Assembly: GCA_028714635.1 (NCBI GenBank)
Contig: JAQTLZ010000007.1
Location: 1-49,108 of the forward strand
Origin: Candidatus Paceibacterota bacterium
GTDB lineage: Bacteria > Patescibacteriota > Minisyncoccia > Phycocordibacterales > JAQTLZ01
Length of the DNA: 49,108 bases
Reading direction: 5' to 3'
Shown: positions 1 to 8,904 of the stretch, piece after piece
Layout: each line of letters begins with the position of its first letter
How positions within the stretch are numbered: position 1 is the stretch's first letter
The notes under the pieces: generated by a model
Told to the model about the DNA's origin: nothing
Databases searched by the model: none
Seen by the model: the letters and a program-made list of their open reading frames with translations, nothing else
Position numbers and translations under genes: made by a program

Positions 1-32
1 GAGAAATCAATGTGGAAATCTTATTAAAAAAC

Positions 33-64
33 AAAAAACGGGATTGGTACATTTCCACCCGTTT
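33..64 (-). terminator. Intrinsic terminator after msrB
   Basis: Read on the minus strand, a 7-bp stem (AAACGGG / CCCGTTT) with inner TGG/CCA pairing is followed by a run of T. It lies about 45 bases beyond the msrB stop codon and would end the msrA-msrB transcript. Confidence 0.75.
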
Positions 65-109
65 AAGTCGCTCAAGTGAGCCAAATTTTCGACCTCTGTT
101 TTTTGATTT

Positions 110-496
110 TCAGTTTTTCTTTTCTTCTAAATCGAGGCAGACGGAATTGAGACAATATCGCTTGCCTGTTTCTGTCGGACCGTCATCAAATACATGTCCA
201 AGATGGGAACTGCATCTCGCGCACACAATTTCTGTGCGAGCCATTCCGCCAGAGCGGTCTTCAATATTTTTTACAGCGCCGGGAAGAGCTTGGTCAAAGC
301 TTGGCCAGCCGGTGCCAGAATCAAATTTTGCGTCCGAAGAAAAAAGAGGATTGCCGCAAGCCTTGCAAACATACATTCCATCTCGCTTTTCAGCAAGAAA
401 TTTCCCCGAAAAAGGCCTTTCCGTAGCCCTTTCCCGTAAAACTCGGTATTCTTCCTCGGTAAGCTTCTCTTTCCACTCCTCTTCATTTTTTGGCAT
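110..496 (-). CDS. msrB: Peptide-methionine (R)-S-oxide reductase MsrB
   Basis: MsrB reduces the R-epimer of methionine sulfoxide in proteins. Numbered from the upstream in-frame ATG at 517, the zinc-binding pairs are CxxC at 51-54 and 99-102, and the catalytic cysteine is C122 in RYCLNS; the SGTGWPSF substrate-pocket motif is near 67-74. The length (128-135 residues) is normal for a stand-alone MsrB. The ATG at 517 overlaps the msrA stop codon (ATGA), but an AAAGGAG box lies 8 bases before the ATG at 496, so I prefer 496; both are possible. No signal peptide is seen, so it is probably cytoplasmic. It is translated with msrA as a two-gene repair operon. Confidence 0.95.
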   Translation of the reverse strand: MPKNEEEWKEKLTEEEYRVLRERATERPFSGKFLAEKRDGMYVCKACGNPLFSSDAKFDSGTGWPSFDQALPGAVKNIEDRSGGMARTEIVCARCSSHLGHVFDDGPTETGKRYCLNSVCLDLEEKKN

Positions 497-513
497 TGGC
501 ATATCTCCTTTTG

Positions 514-1077
514 TCATTTTTGTTTTGATTTATCTGCTAATAGATTCGCGAACTTTTCTTGCACCTTCTCTAACTTAGGATTAATGATAACTTCACAATA
601 TGGATTTCCGGGATTGCGGGCAAAATAATTTTGGTGATAATTTTCTGCTTCGTAGAAAGTTTCGAGTGGTTTAATTTCCGTCACAATCGGTTTCCCATTC
701 GGATTCGAAGCATTGAGCTCTTTGATAAAATTTTCTGCTTTTATTTTTTGTTCTCCGGTCGTGTAGAGAATAATTGAGCGATACTGCGTGCCGACATCAT
801 TCCCCTGCCGATTCATTGTCGTTGGATCATGCGAAGCAAAAAATACGGTAAGGAGATCCTCGAACTTTACTTGTGCGGGATCGAACTTTATTTGTATAAC
901 TTCTGCATGTCCTGTCATGCCTGCGCAAACATCTTCATACGAAGGATTCGGTTTCTCTCCGCCGGCGTATCCAGGCAACACAGAACTGACCCCGCGAAGC
1001 ATTTTAAAAACCGCTTCAGTACACCAGAAGCATCCGCCTCCGATTACTGCAATTTCTGTGTCAGAAGATTCCGTCAT
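514..1077 (-). CDS. msrA: Peptide-methionine (S)-S-oxide reductase MsrA
   Basis: MsrA reduces the S-epimer of methionine sulfoxide, complementing MsrB next to it. The active-site motif GGCFWC is about 12 residues from the chosen start, and the downstream YAGG, HAEV and YHQNYF motifs are family hallmarks. The frame stays open to 1146, but the upstream residues are not part of the family. The ATG at 1077 has a TATACT box (complement of 1084-1089) six bases before it and no Shine-Dalgarno, which suggests a leaderless message. A possible -35 (TTGGTC) lies 17 bases further upstream. The stop codon overlaps the first possible ATG of msrB. Confidence 0.95.
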   Translation of the reverse strand: MTESSDTEIAVIGGGCFWCTEAVFKMLRGVSSVLPGYAGGEKPNPSYEDVCAGMTGHAEVIQIKFDPAQVKFEDLLTVFFASHDPTTMNRQGNDVGTQYRSIILYTTGEQKIKAENFIKELNASNPNGKPIVTEIKPLETFYEAENYHQNYFARNPGNPYCEVIINPKLEKVQEKFANLLADKSKQK

Positions 1078-1139
1078 AGCTTTAGTATAACGAGTCCAAG
1101 CTAAATGACCAAATGTGTTGATAAATAAGGGATAAAAAA

Positions 1140-1168
1140 TTGACAAAAGTTTAAAATACAGGTACGTT
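1140..1168 (+). promoter_or_regulatory. Sigma-70-type promoter of the 1215 gene
   Basis: A perfect TTGACA at 1140-1145 is separated by 17 bases from TACGTT at 1163-1168. Transcription would begin near 1175, giving a leader of about 40 bases with a Shine-Dalgarno before ATG 1215. Confidence 0.6.
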
Positions 1169-1214
1169 TCTTCTCAGGAACTCAAACCGCCAAAGGGCGA
1201 GACAAGGAGAAAGA

Positions 1215-1676
1215 ATGCTTTTCTACAAAAGTTTCGAAATGCTCGATCCCGGCCTTCTCCAAAGGCTTCGAAAGGCCGGCTACGTTCACGCCACGGGGAT
1301 AAGTTACCATCCCCTGAGAGATCCTATGACAAGCGTCGCCATTTGCTTGCATCAAGATCATTGTTGGAAATGGGGTGAGAGTCGTGGCATAGGCATCATT
1401 GTTACGGCTGACGGCCAAGTTTGGCTTCGTCAGGACGCCCCAAGGGAGGAGTACGCCATTATTCTCGAAGGGGAATTGCGGGGCGAACTCTGCCTGAGAG
1501 GTGGCGGATGCCCCGTTCCTTTCTCGGCAAAAGAAATCGCATCCGTGAGTGAATCGCTTGCAATTCGCCAGGACAATCCCTACAAGGATATCCTTGGCCT
1601 GCCGACGACTTCCGATTATATTCCGGATGACGTCGCTCATTGGCCGGATGCGACCTTGGCAGAGGCGGTTGAGTAA
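1215..1676 (+). CDS. Hypothetical 153-residue protein
   Basis: I do not recognise this protein. It has no signal peptide or membrane segment and is rich in Gly, Cys, Trp and His in its centre, with a short GELRGELCLRGGG stretch near residue 90. The plus-strand reading is preferred over the long antisense frame because it has a full expression unit: a TTGACA promoter, an AAGGAG site seven bases before the ATG and a hairpin terminator after the stop. It is visibly GC-richer than the msr genes. It belongs to the set of isolated Shine-Dalgarno-led genes scattered through this window. Confidence 0.7.
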   Translation: MLFYKSFEMLDPGLLQRLRKAGYVHATGISYHPLRDPMTSVAICLHQDHCWKWGESRGIGIIVTADGQVWLRQDAPREEYAIILEGELRGELCLRGGGCPVPFSAKEIASVSESLAIRQDNPYKDILGLPTTSDYIPDDVAHWPDATLAEAVE

Positions 1677-1701
1677 AGACCAGACAGTACAAACGTTATC
1701 G

Positions 1702-1738
1702 AATTTCCTACGGCTCACGCTGTGGGAAATTTTATTTT
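1702..1738 (+). terminator. Intrinsic terminator after the 1215 gene
   Basis: A 13-bp stem (AATTTCC plus TACGGC pairing with GCTGTG plus GGAAATT, with two G-T wobbles) closes a TCAC loop and is followed by TTATTTT. Confidence 0.8.
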
Positions 1739-1761
1739 CAAGCTATTCAGTAAAAAAGCTG

Positions 1762-3381
1762 TTAAGTCTCTTCGGCCGTGGTCACCTCTTTTGTGGGAGT
1801 ACGTCGAGCGATTTTTCTCCATCCGTGCACATGCTCTTGTGTCAAAAGAGCAACTATTTCATCCCGACTATATTTTTTCTCTTCAAGCGTCTTTATGGTT
1901 CCTATCCACGCAGAAAGCTCGTCGAAATAAAGTTCTTTAAAAACAGATTGTAAATAGGCGTCTTTCATATTTTTCTTACTGAACATCTTACGCAAATCCT
2001 TACTGCGTTTTGCATAGAACTCGGAGATACGCTCAATTTCTGCTTGAATCACCCCCTTGTATTCTGTTGGGTAATCATAAGAGGAATGCTCTTCAGACAT
2101 AATGCCGAAAATTTTGTCCACCATTTCCCCGCCTTTGTATTGGGCTAAAATTTCATCCCTCGCCCTTTGATCATAGATTTCAGCGCGAATAAGTCTGAAA
2201 AAATCTCTTAAAATCTCCGTCGTCTTAGATTTGTCCTTTATCGCTTCTCCCCGACTCACAGAATCCACAAACAACCACGGACTGTCGGAGGCGGGTTTAA
2301 AAAGACGATTGAAAATGTGTTGTTCTTCGTGAATTCGTGTCATTTCTGAAGCAGATTGATCAATCTCTTTCTCATCGATATATTCTGTCTTTCCGATACT
2401 GGCCTTTTGCCCACTTGTATTTCGAAACCTCATTTCTTTCGTTCCTATAACAATTTCCCCATATTGAACCCCTTTTTTTTCTAGCGGGAACACAAATTCT
2501 TCCTCTTGCACTACCTCGCCTGCCACTTTTAAAATAATCTTTCCCGACTTCTTCACCCGTTCTACCGTTACACCTTCTCCATTTTCAAGATTAAATACGG
2601 CAATTAAATTCGGCTTCCCTTTCTCCTCCGGAAAGCAATTTATATCGCAGGTTAAATCTCCTACCGAGAGGTGAGCATAGTCCCACCTTTTTTCATCCCA
2701 AATAAAATCTTGTTCTTTGATTTCCTTGGATACACCTATCTCTTTGTGTCGAAGGACGCGCTCGGTATTCTCAAGCGTCACCGCATCGTTCAGATCAGAA
2801 ATTCTTGTTTTACTCAAAGCACATCCAATTGAAGATGGTATTTTTTCTACATCATCTACAGAAGGAGAAGAAATACCGCTTCCCACGGCTCGAGCAAATG
2901 CATAATCTTCTGAATCGTAGCATTGGATATAAAAACAAATCGGCAATACTTTCATTTCTACTCTTCCTTTCGGTTTTTTACCAAAACAAGCTTCATACAA
3001 AGCTGAAGCTTCCGGATAGAGCCTAGCGTGTTCTTCTACTGTCTCATGCTGGCTAGCGTATGCATGGGATGCCTCAATAAGGTTTCCCGCCTGTATATCG
3101 GTGATTTCTCCTTGGTGGCGTCTCCTGTATACCTCATCAATAAGATCGTGTCTCGATATATCAGGATTTTTCTCTATGATGCTGCGAAACTCTAGGATTA
3201 TCTTGGCAACATTTTGGTAACTTGTTGAAACCTTCTCTTTGATTCGCGCGAGTTTCTCTCGTAATTCAATATTTTTTGACTCGTCAAAAGAACCCTCCGG
3301 AGATGTTCTATTAGACTCATCCTCTTTTCTGATTTCTTCTACTTCTCTCGACAGGGGACCTTCTTGTCCAAAGCTTTTCAT
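1762..3381 (-). CDS. Putative HEEQH-motif (metalloprotease-like) protein
   Basis: This 539-residue protein is not a family I can name. Residues 351-355 read HEEQH, fitting the HExxH zinc signature; acidic residues about 45-60 further on (AEIYDQRARDE, 400-410) could supply a third ligand as in gluzincins. The N-terminal 60 residues are charged and probably coiled; the central part is mixed alpha/beta. There is no clear signal peptide, so it is likely cytoplasmic. A TAGAAT box (complement of 3389-3394) lies seven bases before the ATG, so the message is probably leaderless. It runs in the same direction as the dipZ operon upstream but has its own promoter. Protease function is inference from one motif. 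Confidence 0.7.
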   Translation of the reverse strand: MKSFGQEGPLSREVEEIRKEDESNRTSPEGSFDESKNIELREKLARIKEKVSTSYQNVAKIILEFRSIIEKNPDISRHDLIDEVYRRRHQGEITDIQAGNLIEASHAYASQHETVEEHARLYPEASALYEACFGKKPKGRVEMKVLPICFYIQCYDSEDYAFARAVGSGISSPSVDDVEKIPSSIGCALSKTRISDLNDAVTLENTERVLRHKEIGVSKEIKEQDFIWDEKRWDYAHLSVGDLTCDINCFPEEKGKPNLIAVFNLENGEGVTVERVKKSGKIILKVAGEVVQEEEFVFPLEKKGVQYGEIVIGTKEMRFRNTSGQKASIGKTEYIDEKEIDQSASEMTRIHEEQHIFNRLFKPASDSPWLFVDSVSRGEAIKDKSKTTEILRDFFRLIRAEIYDQRARDEILAQYKGGEMVDKIFGIMSEEHSSYDYPTEYKGVIQAEIERISEFYAKRSKDLRKMFSKKNMKDAYLQSVFKELYFDELSAWIGTIKTLEEKKYSRDEIVALLTQEHVHGWRKIARRTPTKEVTTAEET

Positions 3382-3401
3382 AGGAATAATTCTATATGAA
3401 A

Positions 3402-3413
3402 TTTAGCGCTAAA
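3402..3413. repeat. 12-bp perfect palindrome
   Basis: TTTAGCGCTAAA is a perfect palindrome between the dipZ stop codon and the -10 box of the 3381 gene. Its position is right for a repressor site on that promoter, but no regulator is identified. Confidence 0.45.
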
Positions 3414-3414
3414 A

Positions 3415-5214
3415 CTACCCGAAAGTGAATGTGAAAGCCTTCATTCCCGGGCTTTTTATTTTTATATCCAAAGTATGTTCGCTGTAATCTTTACCTTCTA
3501 TTAAAGAGTAAAGACGGTTTTCCTTTATACGCACCGTATTTAGTAATTTTCCATCTTGCCAGATTTCTATATCTGCGCCGGCGTCCGAACTTGCCACCAT
3601 ATAGACATTTTTTGAATTATATTTGAAGGCGATTTCCCCGCTACCGCTATTTTCTGCAAATTCTTCTTGAATATTCCATTTCCCGCCCAAATACAGTTTG
3701 TTCCTGGCTATGCTCTGCGGAAGAGTGAATGTTTGCATCCCCGATACGCCCGAATTTCCATTTGCGAGATCCTCATTCCGAGCGGAACCAAAATATGTTT
3801 CGGGACTAGCAATTTTTGAAAGAGTAGAGTCGATTTCTCCCACAGGACTTTCCGTAACATCGCCCATTTTTACTTCTGTACCCAGCCTGTGGCTTCGCTC
3901 CAAAAGCGCTTTTTGAATAGCTTTCTCGGTTTCCTCATAATTCCCTTCTCCGATATGATCGTAAACAACAAAACCGTCGATATCGATGAGATATTTGCGA
4001 GGCCAATACTGATTTCCGTAAGCATTCCAGGTCTTATACTCGCTGTCGAGAATAACCGGATACTTGATACCGAAACGCGCGACGGCATCTTCGACATTTT
4101 TCAAGACTTTTTCAAATGCAAATTCGGGAGTGTGGATTCCAATAATCTCGAGTCCTTGGTCTTTGTATTTTGCATACCAGCTCTTGAGATACGGCAAGGT
4201 GCGCTGGCAATTGATACAGCTATACGTCCAAATGTCGAGAAGCACCACTTTTCCGCGAAGAGAGGCGAGGTTGATTGGTTTCCCGCCCGTGTTTATGTAC
4301 CCGTCTGGAGAAACGAGCTCCGGGGCAAGCAGGAACATTTTTTGCTTCTCCGCAATATCTTTTTTTATTTGTTCTTGAGTTTCTGTCGCAACAGACTCCG
4401 TTGCTTTCACGGAAGTGACTGGAATTTCTGTTGGAGTTGCCGACTCGGAAGGCTTTACAGAAGGAATTGTTAAAGCAGGCTTTTCATTTAATTTCAGAAG
4501 CTTTTGCTCAACTTGAGTGATATCGAACACTCCGGCATTTAGTAAAAGAGACGCTTCGATCTGCTTATCAACCCCCGTAATAACTGCGAGACCAACAAGA
4601 ATGAAAAGAATTCCAAGCACTCTTTTGATCCACCCTTTTGGATCAGCCATATCTCCAATCCTGTTTAGAATATTTTGGCCGACAACAGAGATTGCGAACA
4701 AGGCGAGGCAAAGTCCTACGGTATACGAGACAAGATAGAGCGTCCCTAGAAAAAGACTTGCAGGCAAGACTGTAGCTAAAACAATAAAATAGGTTGGACT
4801 ACAGCTCGAGAAAACGGGCCCGAGCGATGCTCCGATAATAATATCTCCCCAAAAACTTTTTTTCTGATACCCGACGCCTAAAATCTTATTCGATTTTTGA
4901 TTAATACGGGCAGCAAATTTCAAATTATCCCAAAGCGAAGGAAAAAGAGTAATGAGTCCAAACAGAATGAGAATTGTTCCAGAAATCCACATCCAGAGAC
5001 TTTCCGGAATAGCGATGAATGCAGTGCTTACTTTTAGAATAAAAGTGAAAAGGATCACCGATATCCCAAGAGCAATGACAATTGTGAGAGCTTTTTTTCT
5101 ATTTACTTCTTCACCGGCGAGAGAGCCACCAATGACAACGGGTAAAAGTGGGAGCACGCAAGGCGCAAGAACTGTGAGTAATCCAGCAATAAATGAAATA
5201 ACCAGAAATACCAT
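3415..5214 (-). CDS. dipZ: DipZ-type CcdA/thioredoxin/CBM-like fusion protein
   Basis: A three-part thiol-redox protein that moves reducing power across the membrane. Residues 1-215 form a CcdA/DsbD-like transmembrane domain with its two conserved cysteines (C19 in APCVLP, C138 in SSCSPT). A Pro/Thr/Ser linker (about 245-290) leads to an extracytoplasmic TlpA/redoxin domain (300-455) with CINC at 333-336. The last 125 residues form a beta-rich domain resembling the CBM-like C-terminus of mycobacterial DipZ. The 599-residue length fits DipZ. It is last in an apparent operon, six bases after the gene ending at 5221. Likely substrates are disulfides in envelope proteins; the partner is unknown. 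Confidence 0.9.
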   Translation of the reverse strand: MVFLVISFIAGLLTVLAPCVLPLLPVVIGGSLAGEEVNRKKALTIVIALGISVILFTFILKVSTAFIAIPESLWMWISGTILILFGLITLFPSLWDNLKFAARINQKSNKILGVGYQKKSFWGDIIIGASLGPVFSSCSPTYFIVLATVLPASLFLGTLYLVSYTVGLCLALFAISVVGQNILNRIGDMADPKGWIKRVLGILFILVGLAVITGVDKQIEASLLLNAGVFDITQVEQKLLKLNEKPALTIPSVKPSESATPTEIPVTSVKATESVATETQEQIKKDIAEKQKMFLLAPELVSPDGYINTGGKPINLASLRGKVVLLDIWTYSCINCQRTLPYLKSWYAKYKDQGLEIIGIHTPEFAFEKVLKNVEDAVARFGIKYPVILDSEYKTWNAYGNQYWPRKYLIDIDGFVVYDHIGEGNYEETEKAIQKALLERSHRLGTEVKMGDVTESPVGEIDSTLSKIASPETYFGSARNEDLANGNSGVSGMQTFTLPQSIARNKLYLGGKWNIQEEFAENSGSGEIAFKYNSKNVYMVASSDAGADIEIWQDGKLLNTVRIKENRLYSLIEGKDYSEHTLDIKIKSPGMKAFTFTFG

Positions 5215-5220
5215 ATCTCC

Positions 5221-6150
5221 TTATGGAGTTGCTGTCGGAGAAGTTGTTGGAGATGGAGTAGCCGTTGGTGTTGCGACAGATGTAGCAGTAGGTGAAGGAG
5301 AAGGCGTTTCCTCATCAGATTTTTTATCACCAGAATTAAATCCCTTCAGTGCTTTCAAAATTGTTTCTGCATCTTTCCTGGCATCCCGAAGATCTGCGGC
5401 GCCTACTTTTATATCTGCTCGAGCTGCAAGAAGAGCTGCTCTATTAGCCTCTGCTTTTGTCTTATCCCCATTATCTGGTACAAGTCCGGAAATCCTGTCT
5501 TTTGCCGCCTTTGCCTGGACCAAAGCATCAGCAATTTGCGCGTTCATGTGTGCCAAGGTCGTATTCACAGCGGTAACGTCTTTACCCGCTGCTTGTGCCG
5601 TAGTAATTCGAGTCTTGAGCTTTCCACTAATCGTTGCGAGATTTCCTGCAATTGTTTCAATTCGCAAAGCTGCAGCAGTAATAGCCGCTTGGGGCATTAC
5701 GAGTGCAAAAATACGATGAGACGCTGTTATTGACTTCAGATCTGTTCGAAGGGTTGCTTCATCTGTATCAGCATCAATTTTTGTCTTAAGTACAGTAAGG
5801 ATATCGATCTGAGACTGTATTGAACCGGCAATCATAGATTTGCCCTCGTCAGATACTCGTTTTGCAGACTGTATTCGATCGTTTTGATTTTGAAGAGCAG
5901 CGATACGCCTGTCAATTTCTTTATCCCCCCTTTCGATAAGTTTAGAAAGATCACCATCCCATTTTGTTTTGGATCCCCGGTCCGCATCTCCCCGAAACTT
6001 TTCGGTCGATGATCCCATTCTGTCTTTCCCTCCGCGATCCGGCGTACCTGTCGCATTTCCGCCATCTTCTGCAATTACAGGAAGAGCGACGCCAGCCAGA
6101 AGTGTGAGACCTAAAGAAGAAGCAACGAGGAATTTATATTTAGTATTCAT
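5221..6150 (-). CDS. Secreted helical protein with Pro/Thr-rich tail
   Basis: A signal peptide covers residues 1-28 (TLLAGVALPVIA before the likely cleavage site). The mature protein is Ala/Asp/Lys-rich, helical and probably coiled, with repeating segments around 70-250. It ends in a Ser-Pro-Thr-Ala tail of about 25 residues like the linkers in the surface protein at 17060-19540. There is no cysteine in the mature part, so it is not an obvious DipZ substrate. It is the middle gene of a three-gene operon (22 bases after its upstream neighbour, six before dipZ). I cannot assign a family; a wall-associated structural role is inferred. Confidence 0.75.
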   Translation of the reverse strand: MNTKYKFLVASSLGLTLLAGVALPVIAEDGGNATGTPDRGGKDRMGSSTEKFRGDADRGSKTKWDGDLSKLIERGDKEIDRRIAALQNQNDRIQSAKRVSDEGKSMIAGSIQSQIDILTVLKTKIDADTDEATLRTDLKSITASHRIFALVMPQAAITAAALRIETIAGNLATISGKLKTRITTAQAAGKDVTAVNTTLAHMNAQIADALVQAKAAKDRISGLVPDNGDKTKAEANRAALLAARADIKVGAADLRDARKDAETILKALKGFNSGDKKSDEETPSPSPTATSVATPTATPSPTTSPTATP

Positions 6151-6172
6151 ATGATTGTGGGAAAAATTTTAT

Positions 6173-6442
6173 CTAGTAAGTTGATTGATCTTTGAGTCCG
6201 GCATCAGCATTTGCTGCGTCAGTATTCAAATCCGCCATGCCACTGTCCACAGCCTTTAGATCAGCGTCGAAAGAAGCATCAGAAGTATCCGTTGTAGAAA
6301 TACCAGATGGTGGCGGAGTAGCTGTTGCTTGAATCACCACAGGACTCACTACCGGAGTTTCTGTGGAACTTGTGCTTTTCCAATACATCCAACCAAGAAG
6401 CACGAGCACGATAATAACAATGACGATAATTATTTTTGACAT
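6173..6442 (-). CDS. Small membrane-anchored protein, 89 residues
   Basis: Residues 3-19 form one very hydrophobic segment (Ile/Val/Leu-rich), followed by WKS and a Thr/Pro/Ser-rich extracytoplasmic part with Asp/Ala-rich helical turns at 58-85. No family is recognised. The ATG at 6442 follows TTATATAAAAA directly, so the message probably has little or no leader. It opens the operon with the secreted helical protein and dipZ, which points to an envelope role. Confidence 0.7.
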   Translation of the reverse strand: MSKIIIVIVIIVLVLLGWMYWKSTSSTETPVVSPVVIQATATPPPSGISTTDTSDASFDADLKAVDSGMADLNTDAANADAGLKDQSTY

Positions 6443-6510
6443 TTTTTATATAAGAAAATCTGCTAATAAGCTCTTTCGAGCCTTCTCCTCTTTATTGTAT
6501 CACGCTTGAT

Positions 6511-8169
6511 TTATTTGTGAACTTCCCCTGATCCCTTTATATGAGCTTTGAAATACGCGAGAGTTCCTCCCACTTTTTTACCGGGATTGAAAATGTTTTG
6601 AGGGTCAAGAATATGCTTTACCTCTTTAAAAAGCCGGTACATCGGCGTTCCGAACATTTTCTCTACAAAAGGCGTCCGGACAATTCCGTCATTGTGCTCT
6701 GCGGTAATGCTTCCCCCGTATTCAACGATGAGCTCATACACCTTTTCAGAAACTGGAATGATTTTTGCCCGCTCGCTTTCTTTTGAAAGGTCCATGAGCG
6801 GAATGATGTGGTAATTTCCATTTCCCGCATGTCCCGCGATATTAGCTTTAATACCGTTTTCTTTCAGAATTGTGAGAACTTTTGGCAAAAATTCCGGCAT
6901 CTTTTCCGGCGGGACGATGAAATCGTCGATGAAAGGTGCAGTTTGCTTCCCCGCCACATGCTCTCGTAAGAGATTAAAGCTTTCTCGACGCATGATCCAA
7001 TATTTTTCAGAATCCGGACCATCAGCGAGCACACGCATATGCACAGGAAATTTTCTAAGCGTTCGGACAATTTTTAAGGTTTTTTCGTAGAGAACATCCT
7101 CTTTTTCCTCCGCAAGTTCAATAAGAACGATGAGTTTCGGAAGGCCGAACATTTCAATTCCGATGAACACTTCCGGCAAAAAACGGGACGCAAAACGAAG
7201 CAGGCTTTGGTGCACCTTCTTTGCAATTTCAGGCATAAACCGAATACCGAGCTTCAGCGTCGTATCATCAAAAGCTTCCATACTTTCAACTCCAAATGGC
7301 AAAACCGCGTTCACGACGGCAGGCAGATCATCCCAATTCTTAAAGAAAAGAGCGATGAGTTTCCTCTCCGGCGTATCTTTTACCAATCGGACCTTCGCTT
7401 CGGTCAAAAGCCCGAGCGTTCCTTGCGAACCAACAAAAATCTGTGAAAGATCGAATGTGTCTTTCGCTTTATCCCACACTCGCCAAAGAGCGTAACCGGA
7501 AGAGTTTTTAGAAGTTTTAGGAGCGGCGCTTTCAATCAAATCATGATTTTTTGTCACCAGACGGTGCATTTTCCTGTACACTTCACCTTCAAAATTTGCT
7601 TCTAAAAGTTTCTTTTGAAGCTCCTCGCGATTGAGTTTTCGGAAAGTGTATTCATTCCCGTCAGAAAGCACCATGTTCATTTCTTCTACGAAATCCCTCA
7701 TCTGGCCATAGCGCAAAGTTTTTTCCCCCGCGCAGTTATTCATGATCATTCCGCCGAGAGCGGCAAGCTGTTTTGAAGCCGGATAGATCGGTAAAGAGAC
7801 TTTTTCCGGGGTCGTTAAGGCCTCAAAGTCACGAAAAAATACGCCCGGCTCAACTGTACCCGTCAAAGCTCCAGCATCTATGGTTTTTTCTTTAAAATGT
7901 GACGTAAAATCCAAAACGATGGATTCACTAAGGGGGCCTCCGGTCATATCCGTACCCGCAGAGCGCCCGGTCAGGGAAAGTCCCGGCCGTTTTCCTTTTT
8001 CATGAGACACAAAAGAGACGAGCTTTTTTACATCTTCCCTGTTACGAGGAAAAACCACGAGCTTTGGCCTGACTTCAAGAAGTGAAGCATCGTGGCTATA
8101 TTTAGAAAGGGTTTCCGTATCATCAAGAACTTCGCCTGCAAATATTTTCTGGACCTCATCCTTAAACAT
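6511..8169 (-). CDS. FAD-binding oxidoreductase, GlcD/D-lactate dehydrogenase type
   Basis: The 552-residue protein has the two domains of the vanillyl-alcohol-oxidase/GlcD family. The PCMH-type FAD-binding half (about 35-230) carries SLTGRSAGTDMTGG near 62-75 and a GGMIMNNCAGE motif. The FAD-oxidase C-terminal half ends with AGHAGNGNYH (metal/substrate histidines), a conserved AEHNDG and DPQNIFNPGK. Members oxidise 2-hydroxy acids such as D-lactate or glycolate; the substrate cannot be told. There is no cysteine-rich Fe-S extension. A TATAAT box (complement of 8177-8182) is seven bases before the ATG and no Shine-Dalgarno is seen. It lies 24 bases after the HAD gene but has its own promoter. 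Confidence 0.9.
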   Translation of the reverse strand: MFKDEVQKIFAGEVLDDTETLSKYSHDASLLEVRPKLVVFPRNREDVKKLVSFVSHEKGKRPGLSLTGRSAGTDMTGGPLSESIVLDFTSHFKEKTIDAGALTGTVEPGVFFRDFEALTTPEKVSLPIYPASKQLAALGGMIMNNCAGEKTLRYGQMRDFVEEMNMVLSDGNEYTFRKLNREELQKKLLEANFEGEVYRKMHRLVTKNHDLIESAAPKTSKNSSGYALWRVWDKAKDTFDLSQIFVGSQGTLGLLTEAKVRLVKDTPERKLIALFFKNWDDLPAVVNAVLPFGVESMEAFDDTTLKLGIRFMPEIAKKVHQSLLRFASRFLPEVFIGIEMFGLPKLIVLIELAEEKEDVLYEKTLKIVRTLRKFPVHMRVLADGPDSEKYWIMRRESFNLLREHVAGKQTAPFIDDFIVPPEKMPEFLPKVLTILKENGIKANIAGHAGNGNYHIIPLMDLSKESERAKIIPVSEKVYELIVEYGGSITAEHNDGIVRTPFVEKMFGTPMYRLFKEVKHILDPQNIFNPGKKVGGTLAYFKAHIKGSGEVHK

Positions 8170-8193
8170 GCCAAGAATTATAGCAGAAGAACG

Positions 8194-8847
8194 TCACTCT
8201 CCCTGTTGATTTCTTTCCGCGAAGTAATCAGAAACTGCCGAAATCAAAGCTTCTGGCTCATGCACAATGCGATAAGGATTACCTTTTGTAAGACGCGCAT
8301 GCTCATGGTAGCCCCAAGATGCTCCGATTGAATCAACATCCATTTCACGCGCTTCGCGCATATCCCCAACCGTATCAGTGACAAAAACGCATTGTTCGGG
8401 CAAGATTTTATACTTTTCAAAAACCATTCTGATCTTTTCAACCTTGCTTGTGTGAACGTCATTACCCAAGAGATCCGCGAAATATTCTCGAATTGCATTT
8501 TTTTGCATAAATTCTTCAATGAGATAAGTCGGGGATGAAGATATAATGAAAAGAGTATATTTTTCAGCTAATTTCTTTACCACTCCGCTCACCCTTGGAA
8601 ATATGACTACGCGTTGCTGCATAAGAGGGGCATATTCCGCGAACCAATCAAAAATTTCATGCTTGCAATCGGGACTGTGCCAATGCGCAGTATTTTTGTC
8701 CCAGTCATGAACGTTTCCATCAAAGACTTCGAGCCACCTCTCTCTCGTTATTGTGGCGCAAATCTTTTTATTCAAATCCCACGACACCTCCGAAGAATCA
8801 GCGATAACGCCGTCGAAATCGAAAAGGATGTATTTTTTCTTTTTCAT
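8194..8847 (-). CDS. HAD-family hydrolase
   Basis: A haloacid-dehalogenase-like phosphatase. Motif I is DFDGV (nucleophile D10, acid/base D12), motif II is SSSP near 103-106, and motif IV is VFVTDTVGD near 153-161. The helical cap lies between motifs I and II, as in phosphoglycolate phosphatase-like enzymes. Substrate is unknown. A TATAAT box (complement of 8856-8861) sits eight bases before the ATG, directly after the terminator of the previous transcript. Confidence 0.88.
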   Translation of the reverse strand: MKKKKYILFDFDGVIADSSEVSWDLNKKICATITRERWLEVFDGNVHDWDKNTAHWHSPDCKHEIFDWFAEYAPLMQQRVVIFPRVSGVVKKLAEKYTLFIISSSPTYLIEEFMQKNAIREYFADLLGNDVHTSKVEKIRMVFEKYKILPEQCVFVTDTVGDMREAREMDVDSIGASWGYHEHARLTKGNPYRIVHEPEALISAVSDYFAERNQQGE

Positions 8848-8864
8848 ATTTACTGATTATATAC

Positions 8865-8897
8865 AAAAAAACACCAAGCTGTCGCTTGGTGTTTTTT
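8865..8897 (-). terminator. Intrinsic terminator after the helicase operon
   Basis: A perfect 10-bp stem (AACACCAAGC / GCTTGGTGTT) with a TGTC loop is flanked by A and T runs, so it can act on both strands. It ends the minus-strand transcript of the helicase and the small gene at 8905. Confidence 0.9.
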
Positions 8898-8904
8898 ATC
8901 GAAT

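Noticed and set aside
1182-1718. Antisense 178-residue frame over the 1215 gene
   Set aside because: It has no promoter or ribosome site, while the plus strand has a full set of signals.
5221-6150. Histone-like Ala/Lys-rich DNA-binding protein
   Set aside because: A clear signal peptide and a Pro/Thr tail place it outside the cytoplasm.
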